This document shows, one piece after another, positions 1 through 12,500 of a DNA stretch of 64,000 bases (its first letter is position 1; each line of letters begins with the position of its first letter). The translations under genes were made by a program, and so were the position numbers. The DNA is from Tamarix chinensis (lineage: Eukaryota; Streptophyta; Magnoliopsida; Caryophyllales; Tamaricaceae). Below the pieces are notes generated by a model that was not told the origin of the DNA, searched no databases, and was given only the letters and a program-made list of their open reading frames with translations. The stretch spans positions 46,712,244 through 46,776,243 of the forward strand of contig CM060177.1 in assembly GCA_030549775.1 (NCBI GenBank), in the 5' to 3' direction.

Positions 1-1225
1 GAGTAAATTTCTAAAGAAATTAACAATTTCAGCCTTTATATCATCCTCCTGGACAAGGATTTTTTCTTGGTCATTTATGAGCTGAGATATACTATTGTGG
101 GATCTCCTGCCCTAAAGGCTAGCATAGAAGAATTTATTGTTACAATCTCCTAGCTTGATAAAGTGAATATGAGCTTTTTGTTGAATAAAGCTCTCTTCCT
201 CCCTTGATTTCTTTTCCCAAGATAATCTGGCTATTTGTTCATTTTTAATACAGGATTGGTCTAGGGGGTGCTGAGATAAAGCTTTACTTGTTTCCATCCA
301 GAGATGATAAGCTTGGGCCACCTTTTGAGTGACATTACCATAGATTCTGGAATTTAAAATTTTTAGCTTAGACTTCAGCAGCTTGAGCTTTGTCATGCAT
401 TGGAAAGACTGGGTTCCCTTCATATTAATTTTCCATATAGCTTTAACCAAATCAAGAAAACCCTCTTGCTCAAACCAGTAGTTAAAAAACTTAAAAGGCT
501 TTGTAAAACCAGGTTGGCCTATCTTCAAGGAAACAATTAAAGCATGGTGGTCTGAAACAAGATGATAGAAGGTGTTAATGGTTGATTGAGGGAAGGTGTC
601 TAGCCAATCACTATTTCCCACCCCCTTGTCCAACCTTTAGTAAATTCTGGACTCATAATCTTGTCTATTTGTCCAGGTAAAATAAGAACCAAATGTAGGC
701 AACTCTCCCAAAACACATGTATGCATGCATTGAGAAAAATCAAGTGCATCTTGAAGGTCAATGTCACCACCAATCATTTACTAGGAGGAAATAACAGCAT
801 TAAAATCTCCTATGGCAATCTAGGGAAGGGATTGATTAGAAAATTTTTGCAGCCAATTCCAAAGGTCTCTTCTTTGGCCCCCTGTGTTATAGGCATAGAT
901 AACAGTGATGGCAAAACAAATTTGGGAAGAGATACAGGTGGCTAGGTAATGAATGGGCTGAGCAGTCATATCAACAATTTGAATATTATATCTTGAATTG
1001 TCCCAAAGTAACCAAATTCGACCTTTTGGATGATGATCATAATTTTTATCCAATTCCAATGGAGGCCAAGCTTCTAGAAAGTAAAATTAGCTTTGTCTTC
1101 TTTTTGTTTACTCTAGTTTCAAACAAACCTAGCATGTCAATATTGTGAAAAGAAATAAGGTTTTTCATAACCTTATGCTTGAGGGTTTTATTAAACCCTC
1201 TAATATTCCAAGTGGCAAATGTCAT
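1..1225 (-). pseudogene. LINE ORF2 endonuclease part, broken
   Basis: Starts with ATG at 1225 and reads MTFATWNIRGFNK, the opening of plant LINE apurinic endonucleases, followed by a GLFETRV motif (the ETK/ETR box). A stop and frame change follow near 1055; the next segment (1059-820) continues with the endonuclease middle, then 633-112 holds the SDHHALIV box (catalytic SDH) and the linker towards the reverse transcriptase. Near 112 the frame shifts again and continues to the window edge. The product would nick target DNA for target-primed reverse transcription. Multiple breaks make it non-functional. Confidence 0.85.
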
Positions 1226-2611
1226 GATGAAGAGGTACTGCCACCCCCTCCACCCCTATCCACATTACCTACAATCTTGTTTATCTTAGTAGTATAAGAT
1301 CCAGGAGTGAATGATTCAAAGAGATCACTATAAGGAAAAAGATTATCAGACCTATAATTCACCATCCCCTTTGATGTAGCCAACTGATCATTATGAAGAT
1401 TAGGAGGTAGTGATAGTGGAAGTACTTGAGGATGATCAGGAGACAAGGGTTGTTTTTGATTAGTTAAAACTTCAATGACAGGATTAGGTTTGAGGTCTTT
1501 CATATCAGGTTTTGCTACCACTTGGGATTTAAATGTCTGAGGAAGATCTTTCTATTCAGGGTTTGACATCTCAGGTCACAAGCTGTGCATAATTTTGCTT
1601 TGATCTCCAATTTTGGGGTTGAATAGACCTTTATCTCATTTTCCCTCGACATTGTCCAGAATCATGTCCAAGTATATCACATAAAGAGCATAATTTTGGC
1701 TTCCATTCATAGGAAACAACCTGTTTTAATTCTTTTCCATCAGGTAGGGCAATAATAATATGATTAGGGAGAGGCATGGTAATGTCAATTTCGATCAATA
1801 CCCTAGGGAAAGAAATTCTGCCTCTCTGAGTAGTAATAGTATCAGCACATATGGGATGACCCAAGATACTGGCCATTTGACTTAAGCTGTCATTAGACCA
1901 TAAATGCAATGGTAATCTAAGAAAGAGCACCCATAGTGGCATGGTACGACAATATTTTGTAGACATGGAAACCTCAGGAGACCATTTTCTCAACAGCATA
2001 GGCCTAACACCAAAACTCCAATATGGACGATTAAGGATTTGATACATGTCAGATTGGGATGAAAATTTATAGATAAAGGAGCCCTAGTCATGTGAAAAAA
2101 CATCCGGTAAAATAGGTAGGAAGCTCCACCTATCCTTTACAAATTGTGTCATATGATAACGGCTTGGCTGAATTCCAGCCACCATCCCAACCAAGGAATT
2201 TTCCCATCTTTTGGCCTCCTTCATAATTTCAGTATCTTGAATAATAGCTTTATGGGTACCTTCAATGATTGAAGGGGGAATGAATTTCAAAGTCATACCC
2301 TGTTCAAGACGTCTGTTATTGATGAGAATATCCTTCCAAGAATGAGATTCTGCATAGAAGATAGGATGATCAGGACTATCATGCGAAGAATTCAGTACCT
2401 CCAGATTAGGGTCTAATGATTGAATAAGAGAGGGCACATTAGGCGAAATATCATTAGAAATTGGAATCGGTGAAGGGGATCGAGATTGAATCACACAAGG
2501 AATGGGTTATGGAATTATGGAAACAATAGAGTCACCATCAACATCTTTCAAAACCGAACCCTTATGTGAAGGGAGGACTACCTTGTTCTTGGCAGTTTTC
2601 TTCTTCGCCAT
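1222..2611 (-). pseudogene. LINE ORF1 (DUF4283-like, CCHC zinc knuckle), broken
   Basis: Probable original start is ATG at 2611 (MAKKKTAKNK, a basic N-terminus). A TAA interrupts codon 35 and the same frame resumes to 2084, where a TAG interrupts it before continuing to 1631. The 2047-1631 segment resembles the plant DUF4283 RNA-binding-like domain, with [16 protein letters not shown], and ends in a zinc knuckle CSLCDILGHDSGQC (CX2CX4HX4C). After a frameshift the C-terminal low-complexity part ends in a Gly/Ser run and stops at 1222-1224, overlapping the ORF2 ATG as ATGA. It would have encoded the RNA-binding nucleic-acid chaperone of the LINE. Confidence 0.85.
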
Positions 2612-2739
2612 TGGAGACAATCGACAAGGCAAGCAAATCGTAGGGAGGGTCAGGCGCGTGAGGTTTGTTCTTTCCCAGCCATCCCTCCTCCACTATCAAG
2701 GCGCTTCTTTTGTTCAACATCAATTATTAATCCTATAAT

Positions 2740-4204
2740 TCCATGTAATAAGAGACCTAAATCACAATTTAATCAACTTGGGTAATAGTTGTCTTGTGCA
2801 AAGGACCTAAATACAAATGATAATAACTTCACACATAATAGGGTTATCTGGTGCAAAATTGCACACAAGTAACTAAATCATGCACCTTTCAGATTTCATA
2901 TTTGAAATAAATTAAACAAACTACAAATAACAATAAAAAAGATATTTTTTTAAAAACACAAACCCTAATTTTTTGTGCAATCAAGGTAAAACCTATAGCT
3001 TTATATGCATTTCTTTGATCCCACCATTACCATATACTTACCAAACATTATCTTTAACTATTGACTAATAGTACTTAGTTTTTAAGAAAATTACACATGT
3101 TAATTTGAATTTTAAACATAAAAAATTTGTAATAAATTAAAATAAAGAAATAAGTACACTTTAAAAATAAATATTTCATATAAAAAATTCGTGGAAAAAA
3201 AAAAGCAAGAAACACTACTTAACAATTACATACCTTTCACACTAACTGGCCTTCTTTTCCTCCCTATTCTTCAGCGAAAATCGAAATAGTAGCAATAGAA
3301 AATAGAAATATGAGGTTTAAGATATTGAGAAAGAATAGAGTGTTTCAGATTGGGTGAGAAAATTGGATATGGTATAGGAATATGAGCAAAAGTTCAAGAT
3401 GATGGGAAATTTGTAGTGCTTAAAGTCAACCAACGAGCAAAGTTTGAAAACAGTGAGTGTGAATGTAGAGAGTTGTTAATTAATGTGTCTAAATGGTTAG
3501 AATGTTCTCATATTTTTTCTTAATGGGTTATGAGGGTAAGATAGTAGGAAGGGTGAGATAATTTTTTACCCTCAATGAATGGTAAATTCCAGCGATTGAA
3601 AGAGTAAAATAGGGATTTCATATATTTTAAAAAACTATCAACCCCAATATGCAACATAAGGTTATATGTTGTGAGAACCTATAAATTTAGGGTTCACTTG
3701 TGAATTCCTATGAATTTAGGGTTATTTTGAATATTTTGAAAGAAAAAAAAAAGACTCTTGTCTAGTACAATTACCATTTAGTTTATTACTTGCATCATAT
3801 TTGTTAAAAAACATATTAATTTATTATTTTTATATGGGATAATTTTTTATCCAATATATCTTATTTGTGATATGATCAAAAAATTTAGATATCTGACATG
3901 TTATTTGTGGTTTGGTCATAAGTTCTAGATATCTGAATTATATATGAAATATTTTGTTAGATATCCAATCCTTCAAGTATTCAAAACATAAGATATCAAT
4001 TCATGAACACGCCTAAGTATTATTACTATTGTTACTTTTAAATATATGGTAAATATAAATTTTATTCAATTTTGAAGGGTAAATTTGATAGTTGAGCTAT
4101 AAGTGTAGTTACAAAGTTCTTGAATAATGGCATAACAAATAAAAATAAAATGATATAAAATATTACATAAATGATATATAGAGGAAATAACTATAAGGAC
4201 GACA

Positions 4205-4282
<78 letters not shown>

Positions 4283-5317
4283 TTGTTGCTATATATGATG
4301 AAATTCTCTCTTCCCAGACAAAATGTACATTAGAAGCCTTTTTATAAGTCTCGCTTACACTCAATATTTTTTTTCTCTTGGACCAAAAATGAAATTTTTG
4401 CATGGGAAAGAAATGTTGTTTGGAACTCCATTAATATTTATAAGTCAACCTATCTAAATATTTATAAGGTGGATAGGATGATATGATTGTAACTTAATAG
4501 AACAATATGTGGATTATACCTGGTTTGTATTTGTTAACTTCTTATATATAAATATTGTATGACGACAATCTCTTAGTTCAATCTCAATATGTCTTAGTTA
4601 TTGACTTCATATCACATTGTAACTGGCATAGATTGAATCTCTCCTATAAAACAAAAAATAGACATTGTGCTAAAACTTAATATTAGAGCTAAAAGAGTAC
4701 TCCTTAATTCCTATAATAATACATTAAGTTTCTATTTAAGTTTGTCTTAAAATATAGCCTTGCTTCTATATTTACTTTATTTATTTTCTATGATGCCCTT
4801 AATTAATTGGTAAGGCAAACATAAATTTCTCTAAAAGAATTAATGCCCCCAATTTTCAATGTGGGGATGAATATTGAGAAGAAGAAAAAACATAATAAAA
4901 TTGCACTACAAGTATATTACTAGTTATGTTGTTCTAATATGTTTGCAAATTTAAGTACACTTATTTTTAGGGGATGAATAGAGTATATATTGTTTATTTC
5001 TCTTCTTTATAATAGAATTGTGAGTTTGTCTACCTAACTATTGAGAGAATATTTGGCTTGATTGATTCTATGAGTTTTCTTTAGGGCTAAGTCATCACTC
5101 ACCCACCCCGCTATCTTCTTTCCTATGACTTTGATTCCTACATATACTACAAGGCCATTCTAAAAGAATTGATCGCCCATACATTCAAAGCTATTTATAC
5201 TCCATTATTGTCATCATGGATGCTCCTAGAATTGTGTAGGGAATTAAACATGCAAAAGTCTTTGATAACATTGCAATTTGCAATGTAAAGCCTGATTATA
5301 TAAATTGTTGTTATCTT
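2740..5317. other. AT-rich spacer, no gene recognised
   Basis: No coding region that I can support. The stretch is AT-rich with poly-A and poly-T runs. Around 3880-3950 a short segment (TTAGATATCTGACATG and similar) is repeated imperfectly. The microsatellite at 4208 is listed separately. The nearest host gene ends near 6.1 kb. Confidence 0.6.
4208..4279. repeat. Compound microsatellite (TA)n(GA)n
   Basis: Uninterrupted TA dinucleotides from 4208 to 4242 followed directly by GA dinucleotides to 4279. Compound repeats of this kind are highly polymorphic in plants. Confidence 0.97.
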
Positions 5318-5934
5318 TAAGGATGACAATGGATTAAATCCTTCAACATATAGACCCAGACCCATTTATAGTATTTTATTTCAGATCCATTGGGTCTCAA
5401 AAGTTTAAACCTACACTCAGACCCACTAGATCTGAACTAGTAGGTAAATAAGACATAAATAAATATGGTTCTTTTATTTATTTAAAAATAATAATTTATG
5501 TAATTACTAATATATTTTTGTTTCATATAGCCCAATTATGTATTTTTTTGTTAAAAACATCCCTTTAGTGAAGAGAGAGTTATTTTTAAGTAATTACTTT
5601 AACTTTATAGGTGGTATTTTATTAATTTCAAAATAATGTATTTCTCATATTGTTTCTAAACTAACTACATAGAAATAAATTTGTAAAAAATAAACTAGTA
5701 GTCCAAACAAGACTACAAAAAAGATAGCCTATCAAATTAATATGTATGCATGTATGTATACATGTATATGTGTATATACATTAAATGAGTCTAGTCGATT
5801 GAATCTAATTTATAACTATTAGATTCAAATCCAGACTTATTTAAATATATATACATTTATTGTCATTCTTAGAGCCAAATCTGCTAAAAATAAAACAAAT
5901 TTAGATTAAATCTGATATCCATTGCCATTCTTAG
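5318..5934. mobile_element. MITE-like element, possibly hAT
   Basis: Inverted termini: AAGGATGACAATGGATTAAA at the left and, on the opposite strand at the right, AAGAATGGCAATGGATATC. Many plant hAT MITEs have termini of the GATGGCAATGGG type. The interior is AT-rich and non-coding, and includes an alternating TGTA/TATA stretch near 5740-5780. No clear 8-bp target duplication was found, so boundaries are approximate. Confidence 0.5.
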
Positions 5935-6059
5935 GTTTTGTATACTATTTTTCCATCATTGAACCAACATTTTTGTCTCAAAACTTCTATGTTTTCTAGT
6001 TTGCTTTTCTATTTATGTATATCATAATTTTTTTTTAAAAAAAATCCATTTTCCTCTGC

Positions 6060-6517
6060 TATTTATGTATGCTATAATTTTAAATTTTATTATTTTTCCG
6101 CTTTCTCGTTAAACTATGCCCGTTGCTAGACACGATTTCCTTCACTTGCAAGGTGTGAGGCAGAAAGCAAACACAACTGTCCAGAACTATGTTAGAAAAA
6201 TAGGGTCGTATTCATCTTAGGCATTATAAAATGAAGTTTTATCCTTACCACCAATATCAAAAGCTGCATAAATCAGTCTACCATGAATTTACATTTTCCT
6301 CACCCTCAATGCCACACAAAGATACATTTAGGGAAAACTATGAAACAAAAATTCCCCAGAAAAATGAAAACCAAAATCAAAATAATCGAAAAAATACAAA
6401 CGATCAAACCTCTCTAAATTCCTTCCTATAACCATCCATCCTAGTGTAGATTGGTGAGACAGACTGAGCAGGCAAAAAACTACTATACATCTTCTCCAAG
6501 TAATGACTTCTGGTTGA
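6060..6517 (-). other. Probable 3' UTR of the PRAF gene
   Basis: Non-coding sequence downstream of the stop codon at 6518. A minus-strand AATAAA lies at 6091-6086 and is a candidate polyadenylation signal, giving a 3' UTR of roughly 0.4-0.45 kb. The plus-strand ORFs here have no recognisable content. Confidence 0.45.
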
Positions 6518-9500
6518 TCAATGAGCTAGGTCTTCACTTTCAACCCCAAAACTGGATTTATCAACCATACGGACGTTGTAACGTTCATATACTCTTGCAC
6601 GATTTTCAGCCCACCATTGTTCTGCCTGCTTCTCGCTAAACCTTTTCCGACTGCAGTGTAAACATAGAAAGATATCTTAGGGTACTGCAGATAATGTACT
6701 AACGCAACAGGAGGCAACATCAGAAAGCATTCACGTTTAACGGTAGTAACGAATTCCTACAAATACATATACTAGTGCAACAGGAGGCAACACCGGAAAG
6801 CAAGCCAAGGAAAAAGAATCTCGAAGCACCAAAATCAAACATGAACCAGTCTAGCGTTTGTAATATGAAACTAGGCGCATATAAGGTATATGCTTACCTG
6901 AAACGAACACGCTTTAGATCTTTTGTGCCTCCAGGTAAAGAGACAAAAGTGATATACACACCCGGCTCATCTTGCTCAACCCACTCATTCTCCGAACGAG
7001 GTTCGCCTTCTTTTGTTCTGCTTGTACTTCTGGTCGTCGTTTCTGAAGACCCCAATCTGTTTTGAGAATTAGTATAGCTAAATGGGGTACTTGTCCCGTT
7101 TGAGAGGGCATGGCTATTCAAACCGTTTGAATCTGCCAAGATCTGAGTACTAATCAAGCCAATTGAGGCAGTGGAGACATCAATGAGAGCAGGTGTTGAA
7201 GTCAAGGCTGGAAATTTGAGGTTTCGGGTAGCTCCAACAGGAAGCCTTTCAGCCATCTCCTTCAACTATTTAGACAGAAGGCATCATGAGAGGTTAGCTA
7301 TTTTTATAAGAAATATTATTACATCAATATAAATACAGTCATAATGCATAGAGCATACTGAGACTAATCTAGGTGACAGCAGCAAGTAATCAGTAGAACT
7401 TCTAGAATGCCCGTCAAAAGTTCTCTCACTAACCAATTTGACAATAGTTACAGATCATAAAATTATAAATCGGTATGCAACGACAGCCAGTAATAAACCG
7501 AGCTCAAGCTTATTTCAATAGGTAAAAATGATAGATCCTAATTTAACTTTTTAAACTCACCAGAGAATCTTCAGTTTGACCCCACATGTAAAATAAGAGG
7601 GTAAGAAAAAGAATACAATGAAGTCTATATTACTATGCAAAATATGCTCAAGGACGAAAGTTAAAATAGTCATCTACCATAATAAAGTCCATATCTTACC
7701 TGGGAAGTAAGTGATTTAATCACCTCCTTAGCAGCTTTGCATTTAGCAGACTCTTCTCCTGCAAATGCTATTGCCTCCTTTAACTGCTTCATAGTTCTTT
7801 CCATTTCGGCTTCCTGAAGCTGGGACTTTCTTGTGAGATTTTGCACCTGAATTAAAAGCATAGAACATTATGCAAAAACAACTCCATTGCAAAACCTTCT
7901 CAATTTTCTTATATAGAATTAAAATCTATAATAAAGCATGCCATTCTCTATGTAGCTGTTCATTCAGCCAATAAGTACCAAACCTCAGCAATCAGCAAAG
8001 TCATCTATGTGAATTTAAGTAATAGATCAGAAAGAAAGCCACAAAGAGCCAAGTCAAAGCAAACAAGTAGGGCTACTGTGTGCGGTGAATATATTACCCT
8101 TGTGCAATTGCATCACTAAGAAGTGAAAGTTTTTGGCTTAAGTCATTTCATGCCAGAAGAACATAATGGAAGCTATTGGCGTTTCATCCAAACAGGTAAT
8201 AAACAAGCATATGCTGGGATGTTTCTCGGCCACAATCAAGAATTAATTATGCAGCAAGAAAACCTTTTCAAAAGAATACTCATTTCACATGTAAAAAAAA
8301 AAATCTAAAACGAGCATTTCCTTCAAAAAGTTTTCCTCCATTTCAAATGCACTATAAAGGAGACAGTACGGGATAACTTTCTCCCATCCATTACCCCCGT
8401 ACCAAACCTCCCCTAAAGAATGGTATTTTGAACCTATTAACAATGCCACAAATTAGTAAAATAAAGGAGCTATCACAGCTCCTAAGGTCTAAACCCCAAG
8501 CTTCAACTGTAGAACAAATTTCATTAAAATTCACGTTAAGAAGCTCAGTATGTTAAAAATCAGCTCAATGCAGACACCAATTACAGAAAGATTAACTACC
8601 TGGGCACGTAATTGAACAACCTCTTGGCTAAGTCTGTCATTTATCCTTTTTGCATCATCAGCACCGAGTTTTGGAGACATAAGTCCCGAAAGGGTTGGAG
8701 TAGGTGTCGTTGAACGTGGAGGACTAGGTCGTCTAGATATAGGTGATGTTGCACGGGAAACAATTCTGGATCCAGGAACTGAAGCCGAGAAGAATTTCTT
8801 CGATGACCCAAATACAGGGTTAAATGATTTGGACAGACCTCCCCACTGAGAACCTCCATTGGGTACAGGTGATACTCGACTGCTATTGAATTCATATTTT
8901 TTGTTCTTCTTTGAAGATAGGCATTCTTCCTGCTGCAAGGATTCCAATGAAGAAAGTCTTACCAGCTGGGGACGTGATCTTGCGTCAAATTTCTCATCTT
9001 TCTCTTTTAGCTCAATAGAACCTGGATTCATAATGCCTCTTCTACTAGATGATTGGGATGAAGCTTCCGTCTCCATTGCTTTCCTTAGTTTGGTGAAGCA
9101 ATTATCACAGACACGATACGGTTTGTTTGGATTGGGTGCCATAGATGCCTTGAGGCACTTCTTGCTGCTACACGAATGACAAAACACAAGTCCACAGTTA
9201 TAACAATTATGACGTTTCCTTTTGAAATTAAAGGGCAGTCGGCATCCAGAACACATTGACTGGTCTATGCCAGAGACCCACTTATGCAGGCAGATAGCTG
9301 CCGTAAAATTTGTACCACAAGCAATGCTCTTCACCTGCTTGTCCTTCAGAGATTCTACTAATGTTGGGATTTTTCTATCCTCAGTATCACCATGACCTAA
9401 TCGCCCATTTGCGCCCTTTCCCCAAGTATAAACTTCAGTTCTTGAGGTCAATACAGCAACATGATAAGCACCACAAGCTATATCTTCCACAAAACTCTTA

Positions 9501-12500
9501 GACAGCTTTCCTTCCACACGAGTTGGGAGTTTCTCATCAGCCCGGGTATTTCCTAGCTGACCATAAACAGGACTTCCCATTGTATAAACATGACCAGAAG
9601 TAGTGAGTGCAACTGTTAGGCTATTACCACACGCAACCTGACAAAAATTGGGCTCAACGAGAACAGCTACACAGGTAGGCACAAGTTTTGGTTCCCTATC
9701 ACCATGCCCAAGTCTTCCTTTATCGCCATCTCCCCATGTAAATAACTTCCCTGAAGAGCAGTTACTGGAACTTGGATTCCCGACCATAACTTCAACAACT
9801 GCAGCTGTGTGCCAAACACCACAAGCTGCTCGCACAGTGCGAAGGCCCTTCAAGGACTCTACTTCCCTGGGTATCGTAACACTTTTACGATCCCCATGGC
9901 CCAAAACACCAAATGTGCCATCACCAAAGGTAAATAGTTGCCCAGCTGAGGTCACAACAGCTGTGTGCCAGGGTCCACAAGAGATATATGAGACGTGTAC
10001 ACCCTCCAAGGGTCCATTTACTCTCTTTGGTACCCAGTGACTGACGTCATTTCCATGCCCAAGGAGACCAGAGTTGAAGATTCCATCACCCCAGGTATAT
10101 AAATCACCTGAGAGGGTAACGGCACAAGTATGATACTCGCCACAAGCAACAAGCTCAATATTGGTATTAACAAGGGCATCAATAAGCTTTGGCTGAGACA
10201 GGTCAGCATCCACCCCATGCCCAAGCCTGCCTCCAGATTCCTCACCCCATGAAAAGATTTCTCCTTGCTTGGTCACTAAAGCTGCATGTCGTCCACCACA
10301 TGCTATGTTCTGCACATCTAGGACTACAGCAGACTCTAAGCCCTTAGGCAACAGAGAATCCATTTTGGCACCTAAAGAGCTTCCAACCCTATGTGTTCCA
10401 CCACCCAAAACGCCATCACCCGTGCCTTCTCCCCAGATGAAAACATCACCCAAGGCATCTCCATCGTCATGACCAGAGCCTTGACTAGATGAACTGACAG
10501 CACTTGACAGACTCATTCTAAAAGTATCCATTGTTGTTCCCCTCATCTGACCACGTACCCCATCTGAACCACCTGATGACAAAGAATGCACAGAGCCACT
10601 AGCTGAATCTGAAGGGAAGAAGCCTTTAGGAGGAACAGCATATAAAATGACATCTGAAAAGGTCTTGTCCAACCCATTCTTTGGAGGACTGTCAAATGGA
10701 CTGTGGAGCTGAAGGTGATCAGTACCATCCTAAATAATTGCACAAAAAAATAACCCTCAATTAACAGTCTTATGTTGAATAAAGAGAGAAAATAGAACAA
10801 ATGTATTATAGGGAGATAAGGGTTGCAAATTTGCAATACCTTCTGCAAGCTATCCGTGCTCCCAAACGGAGAGTTTAAAGGAGAACTCCTCTGGGTATAT
10901 GTCCGAGGACTATTTGCTTCAGATGGAATTCCATCACTTCTAGAATCCGATTTCCATCTCCTTTGATGACTCTTTGAAATCAATGCTTTCAAGCCACTAA
11001 ACCATACCTCAGCTTCATCTTTATCCTTACAAATCTAACAGAGACAACAAAACCAAATTACAATGGACTTCAAGGATAATGTTACATGTAAAAAAAGGTA
11101 ATGAAAAAAATTGAGACAGCAAAGTAACTTCATACCAAATCCAGTGACCTGTCATTGTATATTAGAGAAAATGACTGGTATTCTTTCTCAGGCCGAGGAT
11201 ATCTTTGAAAGATTGGCTGTATCAAAGATTAAATATCAAATCCATATCACAACAAGGCATAAACAAATAAATAAGTAATTTATGCATTAATGTAGCATAT
11301 CATCAAATAAAGTAAAAGGCAAAAGGGATACATAAAAGTTTAGGCCTGACAGAAGCTTAGATGTGAAGGATAGGAATGAAGAAATAAAAGAAGTATCATT
11401 GAAAGAAAACAACTAGGACACAAAGCTTAACAAGCTAAACATTCTTCCAAGTAATAATTATGGTGCATAGAAAAAAGAAAATAAATGCAATTTTATGTAG
11501 ATATCTATTAAAAAAATGTAACTTAAAAGCTTGGTATATAGTAGAAAGACCATAATCCTCCTGAATGAGATTTCAGCGCCAATAAATGTTTAAATTATTA
11601 CTTAGACATCAGAGAAGCAAAGTTTAAAATTACCAAACTCATTATGAGATTACGATGCATTTGGTGCAAAATCATAATTGAAACATTACAAAACCTCAGA
11701 GCCAAGAAACTTACTGTGCGTTGGCCTGATATGATTCTGGAGACATGGCTCAATTTAAGGTGTCTCTCCTCTTTTCCAGAGAACCAGATCAAAATAGACT
11801 CATCCTGAAATCAATAGCATAGCCATTAAAACTTACATAAAAAGGGTATAACCAATTCTGAAACACTTCATGAATTAGACAGGCATGAATGTTTAATAAA
11901 GAAAACTAAGGGTGTGGGGTGCATCCTAGTATGTAGAAATTAAATAAAAAGAATTTAGCCATGAGTATAACCCGCGCTGCACCCACTAATGTCCTTTTCA
12001 ACAAGGCAAATTCAAACTTTTTTCAAACCACTTGCAGTTGCATGTATATTTGGGGGCACAAGCACTGCTACCAGATCTAATTACAAAGAAGCAGAAATGG
12101 GGCAAAAAAGCATATCGAGGAAGAATAAACAGATATCATTTAGAGAAGTGTATGATCAAATAGCAATGAAATTAGTCGCACATCTGATAAAAACAAACTC
12201 ACATTGGATAGTCGAAAAGGACAGAACTTTGGCTTTCCTCTTCTTCCATACTTGAGCAAATATGCTCCTTTCTTAAGAGCAGTGATTGCCTGTTGCCATG
12301 TCAGTGAAAATCTAGGAATTAAAAGTCTTCGATGGAAGCTTCAAAGCAAGCACACAATTGCCCTGTTGTGCTTTCATAAGGTCATGGCTTAGTGGAATAC
12401 ATATGCCCATTAATATCAAATGTAATATGCAAACTTGAAAAGGATTAAAAGCTGATTAGCTAGTCATGAGAAGAAAATCAGACAGATTAAGCTCTCACAA

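Larger units (their letters stand above)
1..2700 (-). mobile_element. L1-type LINE, decayed, cut by window edge
   Basis: Non-LTR retrotransposon read from right to left. From about 2.7 kb down it shows a 5' region, ORF1 (start near 2611) and ORF2 (start at 1225) running off the left edge before the reverse transcriptase core. ORF1 has a CCHC knuckle; ORF2 opens with an endonuclease signature. Several stops and frameshifts show it is dead. The 5' boundary is approximate and no target duplication can be checked because the 3' end is outside the window. Confidence 0.88.

Noticed and set aside
8641..10472. Several ORFs overlapping the big PRAF exon on both strands (for example 8859-9179 plus, 9648-10040 plus, 8641-8895 minus)
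   Set aside because: They are other-frame shadows of exon 6, whose frame carries continuous RCC1 and FYVE domains.
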